NCBI GenBank assembly: GCA_030608765.1
Contig: JAUWDN010000124.1
Span: 1 to 5,015, forward strand
Length of the DNA: 5,015 nucleotides
Direction of reading: 5' to 3'
DNA from: Promethearchaeota archaeon
GTDB lineage: Archaea; Asgardarchaeota; Lokiarchaeia; Sigynarchaeales; SOKP01
Shown here: piece by piece, positions 1-5,015 of the stretch
Position numbering within the stretch: position 1 is the stretch's first letter
Layout: every line of letters begins with the position of its first letter
Position numbers and translations under genes: made by a program
Notes under the pieces: model-generated
Told to the model about the DNA's origin: nothing
Database searches by the model: none
The model's input: the letters and a program-made list of their open reading frames with translations, nothing else

Positions 1-299
1 ACGGCAATTAAATTATGAGTTAGAATCGTGTTTTTTATTATATCTAAGGATTTAACATCTGGTATCATCCCTATCTTCACATATTTGATCGGGTAAGAAT
101 TCAAAATCGCATCAAGTTGCTTACCTAATTCCTCTGAGAGCGATTTAAATCCATAGAAATCTGTTGCTGTTTGATATGTAATTGCGGTAATTGCCGAGAA
201 GGGATGAACTCCAATTCGATCAAAAGTTCTGATATCAGCCTGAATTCCGGCACCAGAGGTAGGATCAGAACCCCCAATGGTTAAACAAAAAGGTTTCAT
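1..299 (-). CDS. thiD: Hydroxymethylpyrimidine/phosphomethylpyrimidine kinase, N-terminal part (truncated by window edge)
   Basis: Reading the minus strand from the ATG at 299 gives 99 complete codons before the window ends. The start MKPFCLTIGGSDPTSGAGIQ followed by ADIRTF matches the N-terminal signature of ThiD (typically xIAGSDSSGGAGIQADLKTF), and the later YVKIGMIP matches the family's VKIGML strand. ThiD phosphorylates HMP and then HMP-P to HMP-PP, the pyrimidine half of thiamine diphosphate, in the cytoplasm. The start is chosen because the signature lies within ten residues of it, as usual in the family. About 100 of roughly 260 residues are visible, so the ATP-site end and any C-terminal fusion (archaeal ThiD is sometimes fused to ThiN) cannot be seen. 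Only 26 bp separate it from the upstream RING gene on the same strand, with no Shine-Dalgarno-like sequence in the gap, so co-transcription is likely. Confidence 0.93.
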   Translation of the reverse strand, partial: MKPFCLTIGGSDPTSGAGIQADIRTFDRIGVHPFSAITAITYQTATDFYGFKSLSEELGKQLDAILNSYPIKYVKIGMIPDVKSLDIIKNTILTHNLIA

Positions 300-325
300 A
301 GTATAATATTAGTAAAAATTGAAGC

Positions 326-901
326 TTATTTAACTCTTTCATACGCCCATTTTGCTTTATCGTCTAAACCTAAGGCTTCGTATGCCTTTCCAAGGTAGAG
401 AAATCCATTGGGATAGTCGTATTTTTCTTTTACTAATTTAAACAACTGATTAATTGCCAGATCGTAACGCCCTCTCATGTAATTAATCTTCCCTGTCAAA
501 AACAAAATATCGTGTTTCTTTTGGATCGAGACGCTACCGTTGTTATGCAAATCTAATCGTGATAAAGCGTACTCGAATTCTTGTTCATTAATTAATATTT
601 CGATGGATTCTAGAAACTTCAAAAAAGTTATTTTAGAAGCAACTTGCTCCAATTTTTTTAATTCTTCTTGCTTTAATTCATTCTCTATAACAGCTTGTTT
701 TTCTGTCTCTTTTTGATTAATAAATTCTCTAAATTGGTCGATAACTTGATCTGGATACGGTTCTCTACAAAGAGGACAGTTTGAAGAATGAAGTAGCCAT
801 TCTTTCAAACAATCGGTGTGAGTGAGATGACCATTTGGGCAATTTTGGGAAGAATCTACTCCTTCAATAATACCCATATGACAAATAATACATGTAGCCA
901 T
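326..901 (-). CDS. RING-H2 finger protein with coiled coil and TPR repeats, probable E3 ubiquitin ligase
   Basis: The 191-residue product opens with a complete RING-H2 finger. The zinc ligands are C4, C7, C21, H25, H28, C31, C42 and C45, in the spacing C-x2-C-x13-C-x3-H-x2-H-x2-C-x10-C-x2-C. Residues that contact E2 enzymes in known RING E3s are also present: hydrophobic I6 before the second Cys, W35 in a C-L-x-x-W context as in c-Cbl, P43 in CPLC, and R46 just after the last Cys, where the catalytic linchpin Arg/Lys sits. Residues about 55-90 are Glu/Lys/Gln-rich and predicted coiled coil. Residues about 131-191 look like two TPRs (TPR1 with G137 and A149; TPR2 with G171, Y174, A183, Y187), a probable protein-binding module. 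No signal peptide or membrane segment is visible. Eukaryote-like RING E3s occur in Asgard and some other archaea with ubiquitin-type systems. The gene lies upstream of thiD and is divergent from the first GTPase. E3 activity is inferred; no E1, E2 or ubiquitin gene is in the window. Confidence 0.88.
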   Translation of the reverse strand: MATCIICHMGIIEGVDSSQNCPNGHLTHTDCLKEWLLHSSNCPLCREPYPDQVIDQFREFINQKETEKQAVIENELKQEELKKLEQVASKITFLKFLESIEILINEQEFEYALSRLDLHNNGSVSIQKKHDILFLTGKINYMRGRYDLAINQLFKLVKEKYDYPNGFLYLGKAYEALGLDDKAKWAYERVK

Positions 902-926
902 ATCAATCAGTAAACTATTTAATAAA

Positions 927-934
927 TTATAAAA
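927..934 (-). promoter_or_regulatory. Candidate TATA box for the RING gene (leaderless-type promoter)
   Basis: On the minus strand this reads TTTTATAA, centred about 30 bp upstream of the ATG at 901. Archaeal TATA boxes lie about 25-30 bp before the transcription start, so the transcript would begin at or next to the start codon. This agrees with the absence of a Shine-Dalgarno sequence there. The whole divergent spacer is very AT-rich, so the match is weak evidence. Confidence 0.35.
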
Positions 935-974
935 TTATCACTTTTAAGTATATGTTGTTTTTAATAATACATTC

Positions 975-983
975 TAATATATT
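975..983 (+). promoter_or_regulatory. Candidate TATA box for the first Roadblock-GTPase gene
   Basis: TAATATATT is centred about 26 bp upstream of the ATG at 1005. This is the spacing expected for a leaderless archaeal transcript, and no Shine-Dalgarno motif precedes this ATG. A second TATA-like string (AAGTATATG, 946-954) lies further upstream and would give a leader of about 30 nt. The choice between them cannot be made from sequence, and the surrounding base composition makes chance matches common. Confidence 0.35.
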
Positions 984-1004
984 CGTATTATTCACTAATC
1001 CATT

Positions 1005-2570
1005 ATGCCTTTAAATAAAAAGCGACTATTTAACGAGCTTCTAACTAACTTTTTACTAACATATGAAGATGTAGATGCTCTTATTGTATCTGATCATGAA
1101 GGTTTTATCATAGCTGGACAAAAGAGAGCAAGTGTGGATATGGAATTAGTATCTGTATTAACCGCTCTAATAAATCCAGTTTTAGAAAGAATACGGGACG
1201 AGTTTGCTTTCAAAAAGTTTGGATCCGCGAGTTTTGACACAGAAAAAAATCGATTACTCTTTATTTCTATAGATGAGAACACAACCCTTAGCGTGGTATT
1301 AGATATTCTAGCTTCTGTTGATAAAATGAGCCCCTACGCTTACTTTCTTGCAGAGAAAACAGCCCAAATTATTAACGCTAGCGAAGAAGATATTATTCAA
1401 CTTGTTATCCCTAATTTTGGAACGGAAATTGATACGTTGAACGAACCCGGCAGAATAAAAGAACAGATATATCAAATGCGTTTAGATTCTGGAGGGATTT
1501 ATAAATTTAAATTCATAATAGTGGGTGATAAGGCGGTCGGAAAATCGTCGATTGTACGGAGATTTGTAGAAAACAAATTTTCTCTTGATTACCGCTCTAC
1601 TCTCGGATTAAATGTTCTTTCACATTCAATGAAATTTTATGGAAACGAAGTTTACCTTTCGCTTTGGGATTTAGGTGGACAGGCATATTTCAAACGGTTT
1701 AGAAAGTCATATTATAATGGAGCGCAAGCAGCGTTTATAGTTTTTGATGTTTGTGAACGAGAAACTTTCACAAATGTAAAAATATGGTATAAGGAACTTA
1801 AAGATTTTCTTGGAAATAAGAATATTCCTACTGTTATTGTAGGAAATAAGATCGATTTATCTGACCAGAGAAAAGTTCAATATAAAGAAGGAATAGCTTT
1901 AGTTGACGAGCTTACACGAGAATATACTGATAACGATTTTTCTTATATTGAAACCAGCGCTTTAACTGGCGAAAATGTTGAAACCTCATTTGGTTTAATC
2001 GCTTATCATTATATTATAAAGAGCAAAGAAAGAGAGGAACAAAAGTTAAAAGAAAATATAATGATTCAAATTAATTCGATTTTAAAAAAGAATAAGAAAT
2101 TAGTAATCACATTTATAACTGAAAACCCGTTTTGGAGCCCGGGGTTGCAAATCTTAAATGAGGTTAATAGCTTATGTGAATGTGATAAAATTATTGATGA
2201 CAAAGAAAAAAGATTATACAAATATTCCAATGGATTGCTAATTAAGAATTATCTTTTTGATAATATTGATATTGCAGATTCTGATGGCGTTTTTGTTATC
2301 TTTGACGCACGAAACATGAAGCAAATCGACTCTAAGTGGAAAGAAGTAGTAGTTAATATTATTAGCAATTTAAAAGAGAATAAAGTAATACTGATTGGTG
2401 TTAGGGTTTCCAATGAAACTGATTGGTCGGAAGTAATGAAAGAATTTAATCTTAATAAATATTTGGAAGAAAAAATGATCTCTCTCTTATTTTTTAAGAT
2501 AGGGTTCGAGTACCGATTAGAAATCTACGAGGAACTTGAAGTAATGTTTAGCACCATCATTAATTCGTAA
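1005..2570 (+). CDS. Roadblock/LC7 - Rab/Ras-like small GTPase fusion with conserved C-terminal module (paralogue 1)
   Basis: The 521-residue product has three parts. Residues about 5-125 fit the Roadblock/LC7 pattern: a first helix, two strands around VDALIVSD and GFIIAG, a long helix at 46-67, three strands, and a last helix at 109-124. After a linker, residues about 167-340 form a Rab/Ras-like G domain with all five motifs: P-loop GDKAVGKS (174-181), switch I T199 in STLGLN, switch II WDLGGQ with D222, G225 and catalytic-type Q226, NKID (281-284) and ETSAL (316-320). Residues about 350-521 form a module shared with the next gene, including SDGVFVIFDAR (426-436) and VILIGVRVS (461-469). MglB-type Roadblock proteins act on MglA GTPases, so regulation in cis is plausible. 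A GTP-hydrolysing switch is the likely role; its target is unknown. There is no membrane segment and no C-terminal prenylation Cys. The start aligns with that of the paralogue downstream. Confidence 0.9.
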   Translation: MPLNKKRLFNELLTNFLLTYEDVDALIVSDHEGFIIAGQKRASVDMELVSVLTALINPVLERIRDEFAFKKFGSASFDTEKNRLLFISIDENTTLSVVLDILASVDKMSPYAYFLAEKTAQIINASEEDIIQLVIPNFGTEIDTLNEPGRIKEQIYQMRLDSGGIYKFKFIIVGDKAVGKSSIVRRFVENKFSLDYRSTLGLNVLSHSMKFYGNEVYLSLWDLGGQAYFKRFRKSYYNGAQAAFIVFDVCERETFTNVKIWYKELKDFLGNKNIPTVIVGNKIDLSDQRKVQYKEGIALVDELTREYTDNDFSYIETSALTGENVETSFGLIAYHYIIKSKEREEQKLKENIMIQINSILKKNKKLVITFITENPFWSPGLQILNEVNSLCECDKIIDDKEKRLYKYSNGLLIKNYLFDNIDIADSDGVFVIFDARNMKQIDSKWKEVVVNIISNLKENKVILIGVRVSNETDWSEVMKEFNLNKYLEEKMISLLFFKIGFEYRLEIYEELEVMFSTIINS

Positions 2571-2589
2571 ATTTCGTACTAAAACTTTA

Positions 2590-2675
2590 CTTCAAAACCT
2601 AATATTTTCAAATAACTACTTTTAAAAACAAGTTATCTTATAATTATGGTAAGATAAAGTTCTTCAAAATCTAAT
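2590..2675. repeat. Pair of near-identical 14-bp direct repeats
   Basis: CTTCAAAACCTAAT at 2590-2603 recurs as CTTCAAAATCTAAT at 2662-2675, with one mismatch and a 72-bp period. The copies flank the inverted repeat at 2633-2657 in the spacer between the two paralogous GTPase genes. They could be protein-binding sites or traces of the duplication. In AT-rich DNA a chance origin cannot be excluded. Confidence 0.45.
2633..2657. repeat. Perfect 8-bp inverted repeat (operator-like or weak hairpin)
   Basis: TTATCTTA (2633-2640) and TAAGATAA (2650-2657) are exact reverse complements around a 9-nt centre. The stem has a single G-C pair and no T-run follows, so an RNA hairpin terminator would be very weak. 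A DNA-binding palindrome fits better. It sits just downstream of a TATA-like TTTTAAAA (2620-2627), which would place the transcription start of the second GTPase gene near the palindrome. Function is inferred from position only. Confidence 0.45.
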
Positions 2676-2685
2676 TTAAAATTAA

Positions 2686-2690
2686 AGGTG
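2686..2690 (+). promoter_or_regulatory. Shine-Dalgarno site supporting a TTG start
   Basis: AGGTG lies seven bases before the TTG at 2698 and complements the CACCT core at the archaeal 16S 3' end. An in-frame TAA at 2683-2685 rules out any start further upstream than that. The next in-frame ATG is about 104 codons downstream, inside the Roadblock domain. The TTG start also aligns the N-terminus with paralogue 1 (MLVNRKRLF against MPLNKKRLF). Confidence 0.8.
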
Positions 2691-2697
2691 CATTCAC

Positions 2698-4260
2698 TTG
2701 TTAGTTAATCGAAAACGGCTATTTGATGAGATTCTAAACAATTTTCTGGAAAGATTTTCTGATTTAGAAGCTATTATTATCTCAGATCAAGAAGGTTTCG
2801 TGATCGCTGGAGAAAAAAGGAAGGATACCGATAGTAACATCGAACTCATATCTGTTCTAACGACCCTTATTAACCCCGTTTTAGAAAGGATAAGGAACGA
2901 ATTCAGTTTCAAGAAATTTGGAACCGCCTCTTTTGACACGGCCGAACATCGTTTACTTTTTATAACCATCGACGAAGAGAGAATCTTAAGTCTCATTTTT
3001 AATAGTATGGCATCAGTAGAAAAAGTTGCGCCTTATACGTATTTTTTGGCTGAGAAAACTGCTCAAATTCTTAACATAAAAGGGGATGAATTAATCCAGC
3101 TCAAAATCCCCGATTTTGAATACGAAAAAGAAAGACATGAAAAACTAAAAGAATCAATTTGTCAATCTGATTCGGACGAATGCGTGTCTTATTCCTTTAA
3201 ATTCGTAATCGTAGGGAACCATGAAGTAGGAAAAACATCATTGATCCGCCAATTTGTAGAACGCAAGTTTACTCACGATTATAGAGCAACTATAGGTCTT
3301 AATATTTTTGCTTATGATTTTGACTTTCAGGGAAACGAATTAAATCTTCAACTATGGGATATTGGAGCTCAGCAATATTTTAGACGTTTTCGGAGGATAT
3401 ATTATAAGGGAGCAGAAGCTGCGTTTATTGTTTTCGACATCACTAATAGAGACTCTTTTGAAAAGGTTAAAGATTGGTACAAAGAACTCATTGAACTTAT
3501 TGATGAAATAGATATCCCAATCGTTCTCGTTGGGAATAAAATCGATTTAGCTGAACAGAGAGCAGTATCTACCGCTGAAGGAGAAGCTCTAGCAAAATCA
3601 CTATCAGAAAATGGCATAGAATACATTGAAACGAGCGCTCTCACAGGAAATAATGTTAAAGACGCCTTTGAATTAATAGCTTATCATTATATCATCAAAA
3701 GTAAGAAAAAGGAAAAAGATATGATTTACGAAAGCTTAATCGAAGCGATTAATTCGACTTTGAAAGAACTAGTTATATTAGAATTAACATTTATTACAGA
3801 AAATTTGAATTGGAATCCAGGTTTCCAATCAATAGTGAATATCGAAAAATTAGGCGATTACTCGAAGTTAAAAGATAACTTCAACGAGAAATTATATCCC
3901 TACAAAAATGGGTTAATAATAAGTAGTTATAATTACAGCGAGTTTAATCTCTCTAATTCGGATGGTGTTTTTATAATCTTTGACGCTCGAGGTAAGGAAC
4001 ACATTGATCCAGAATGGAAAGAGACTCTTATGAAAATCATCATAAAATTAAGGAAAAAACGAGCTGTTATTGTAGGGCTTCGAGTTTCCGACGATAAAAA
4101 CTACCCACAATTGATGGAAGAATTTGTTATCGACAAGGATTTAGAAGAGAAAATTGTATCAGTTCTCTTCCTCAAAATTGGTACCGATTACAGAGAAAAA
4201 ATATACGATCACATTATACTCATGTTAGAGCTTATTGTTAGCACAAGAAGGCTAAAATAA
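2698..4260 (+). CDS. Roadblock/LC7 - Rab/Ras-like small GTPase fusion with conserved C-terminal module (paralogue 2, DxGAQ switch II)
   Basis: The 520-residue product is a full-length paralogue of the preceding gene with the same three-part order. The Roadblock/LC7 domain (about 5-127) is the most similar part, especially residues 49-81, where most positions are identical. The G domain (about 166-335) has P-loop GNHEVGKT (173-180), switch I T198 in ATIGLN, NKID (280-283) and ETSAL (311-315). Switch II reads WDIGAQ (D221, A224, Q225): the Gly equivalent to Ras G60 is Ala (codon GCT at 3367-3369), which in Ras impairs the GTP-driven conformational change. The C-terminal module (about 343-520) keeps LTFITEN, W-x-PG-x-Q, SDGVFIIFDAR, and LEEK followed by FLKIG. 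Translation starts at TTG behind a Shine-Dalgarno site, unlike paralogue 1. No prenylation motif or membrane segment is seen. Nucleotide binding is likely; normal switching is doubtful. It may form heterodimers with paralogue 1, which is inference. Confidence 0.9.
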   Translation: MLVNRKRLFDEILNNFLERFSDLEAIIISDQEGFVIAGEKRKDTDSNIELISVLTTLINPVLERIRNEFSFKKFGTASFDTAEHRLLFITIDEERILSLIFNSMASVEKVAPYTYFLAEKTAQILNIKGDELIQLKIPDFEYEKERHEKLKESICQSDSDECVSYSFKFVIVGNHEVGKTSLIRQFVERKFTHDYRATIGLNIFAYDFDFQGNELNLQLWDIGAQQYFRRFRRIYYKGAEAAFIVFDITNRDSFEKVKDWYKELIELIDEIDIPIVLVGNKIDLAEQRAVSTAEGEALAKSLSENGIEYIETSALTGNNVKDAFELIAYHYIIKSKKKEKDMIYESLIEAINSTLKELVILELTFITENLNWNPGFQSIVNIEKLGDYSKLKDNFNEKLYPYKNGLIISSYNYSEFNLSNSDGVFIIFDARGKEHIDPEWKETLMKIIIKLRKKRAVIVGLRVSDDKNYPQLMEEFVIDKDLEEKIVSVLFLKIGTDYREKIYDHIILMLELIVSTRRLK

Positions 4261-4267
4261 TTATTGT

Positions 4268-5015
4268 TTATGCTTTCAATCTGCTTTTTAATTTATTAGC
4301 GATTAAATCTCCCAGTTCCACAGTTGAGAGCGTTTTTAAACTTTTACTTTCTATATCTACAGTTCTACCTTCCTGTAAAGCCGCTTCTACTGCATTATCG
4401 ATTTTATTTCCTATTTCAAGCGAGTTAAACGATTCTTCGAACATTAATTTTACACTTAAAATCGTTCCTATGGGATTAGCAATTCCTTTTCCAGCAATGT
4501 CAGGGGCCGAGCCGTGAATTGGTTCGTACATTGACACCTTCCCGGGATGAATGTTTCCACTTGAGCCCATTCCCAAACTTCCTATAAGGAAAGCCCCTTC
4601 GTCGCTTATGATATCTCCAAACATATTTCCTGTGACTACAGTTTGAAATCTATGAGGGGCTCTTATTAGCCACTGGGTAAATGCGTCGATGTAAATATCC
4701 TCTGTTTCTATAGTTGAATAGCTTCCACTCATTTCGTGAAAAATTTTTCTCCATAGTTTACTTGTGTTCAAAAGATTAGCCTTATCAACGGAGGTAACAA
4801 TTTTATGGTCCTTTCTTTTTGCATATTCAAATGCAAACTTAATAATCCGCTCGCAACCGTCTCTGGTATAAAGCATTAGATTCTGAGCTGAATTCTCTTC
4901 CAAATTACCTACATTCTTATAGAGCCCTTCAGTATTTTCTCTCACAAAAGTGATGTCAATTCCACTTCCTATAAATTCGGTTTTTAAAGGACATTTCTCG
5001 CGAAGTACATCATAT
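4268..5015 (-). CDS. leuB: Isopropylmalate/isocitrate dehydrogenase-family protein, C-terminal part (5' end beyond window)
   Basis: The frame is open from the window edge to the TAA at 4268-4270, giving 249 residues of an expected 330-360. The GTG at 4943-4945 is internal, since the reading continues upstream as ITFVRENTEGLY, a core family motif whose Tyr is catalytic. Further landmarks are VDKANLL (catalytic Lys), YIDA, NMFGDIISDE (metal-binding Asp residues) and EPIHGSAPDIAGKGIANP. The Asp in GSAPD is the NAD-selecting residue of NAD-dependent members, whereas NADP-isocitrate dehydrogenases differ there. This favours 3-isopropylmalate dehydrogenase of leucine synthesis (oxidative decarboxylation of 3-isopropylmalate). 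VRENTEGLY is also found in isocitrate and homoisocitrate dehydrogenases, so the substrate and hence the symbol are tentative. The N-terminal substrate-specificity region is mostly out of view. The gene converges on the second GTPase gene with 7 bp between stops. Confidence 0.88.
   Translation of the reverse strand, partial: YDVLREKCPLKTEFIGSGIDITFVRENTEGLYKNVGNLEENSAQNLMLYTRDGCERIIKFAFEYAKRKDHKIVTSVDKANLLNTSKLWRKIFHEMSGSYSTIETEDIYIDAFTQWLIRAPHRFQTVVTGNMFGDIISDEGAFLIGSLGMGSSGNIHPGKVSMYEPIHGSAPDIAGKGIANPIGTILSVKLMFEESFNSLEIGNKIDNAVEAALQEGRTVDIESKSLKTLSTVELGDLIANKLKSRLKA

Noticed and set aside
1094..1282. Minus-strand open frame of 62 codons inside the first GTPase gene
   Set aside because: It lies antisense to the conserved Roadblock domain. 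The matching stretch of paralogue 2 also has an antisense open frame (2787-2996), which follows from the shared sense coding. No recognisable protein features.
2633..2657. Intrinsic terminator for the first GTPase gene
   Set aside because: The stem has only one G-C pair and no T-run follows, so it was kept as an inverted repeat of unknown role.
3402..3644. Minus-strand open frame of 80 codons inside the second GTPase gene
   Set aside because: Antisense to the G domain; low-complexity Ser/Met-rich product with no own promoter or SD signal. Best read as a shadow frame.
1005..4260. Recent duplication, CRISPR array or mobile element explaining the repeated genes
   Set aside because: The paralogues are clearly diverged at protein and DNA level, with different starts and switch II residues. 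No terminal repeats, transposase or spacer-repeat pattern is present, so this is an old gene duplication.
4943..4945. GTG as start codon of the dehydrogenase gene
   Set aside because: It falls inside the conserved FVRENTEGLY motif, and the frame stays open with family-like sequence to the window edge, so the true start lies outside the window.
1..5015. tRNA, rRNA or riboswitch, including a thiamine (TPP) riboswitch near thiD
   Set aside because: No conserved RNA signature was seen in the short spacers. The gap upstream of thiD is only 26 bp, too small for a TPP riboswitch.

Overview
The window reads as AT-rich archaeal DNA, most likely from an Asgard archaeon (Lokiarchaeia-like is my best guess, from protein content only). 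It combines eukaryotic-signature proteins (a RING-H2 protein and two Rab/Ras-like small GTPases fused to Roadblock/LC7 domains) with ordinary prokaryotic metabolic genes (thiD and an isopropylmalate/isocitrate dehydrogenase-family gene). Genes are intronless and tightly packed, and expression signals look archaeal: AT-rich TATA-like boxes 25-30 bp from start codons, and one clear Shine-Dalgarno site with a TTG start.

Layout. Positions 1-299 (minus) hold the N-terminal part of thiD, cut by the window edge. Positions 326-901 (minus) encode a 191-residue RING-H2, coiled-coil and TPR protein, 26 bp upstream of thiD and probably co-transcribed with it. A 103-bp divergent promoter region (902-1004) separates it from two tandem plus-strand paralogues at 1005-2570 and 2698-4260. 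Each is about 520 residues with the same order: Roadblock/LC7 domain, Rab/Ras-like G domain, and a conserved C-terminal module of about 175 residues. The 127-bp spacer between the paralogues holds a perfect 8-bp inverted repeat flanked by a near-perfect 14-bp direct repeat. Positions 4268-5015 (minus) hold the C-terminal part of an isopropylmalate/isocitrate dehydrogenase-family gene, convergent with the second GTPase and only 7 bp from it.

How the genes may work together. The striking part is 326-4260: a predicted E3 ubiquitin ligase head to head with two GTPases that each carry their own putative regulatory Roadblock domain. Roadblock proteins act on, or scaffold, small GTPases (MglB with MglA, Ragulator with Rag). 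The fusion therefore suggests regulation in cis or dimeric GTPase assemblies. The two paralogues differ at one key residue: the first keeps the DxGGQ switch II motif, while the second has DxGAQ, the equivalent of Ras G60A. This suggests one cycling and one switch-impaired partner. The C-terminal module may be a degenerate second G domain. No functional link between the GTPases and the RING protein is shown by sequence beyond adjacency. There is no gene-free stretch longer than 300 bases.
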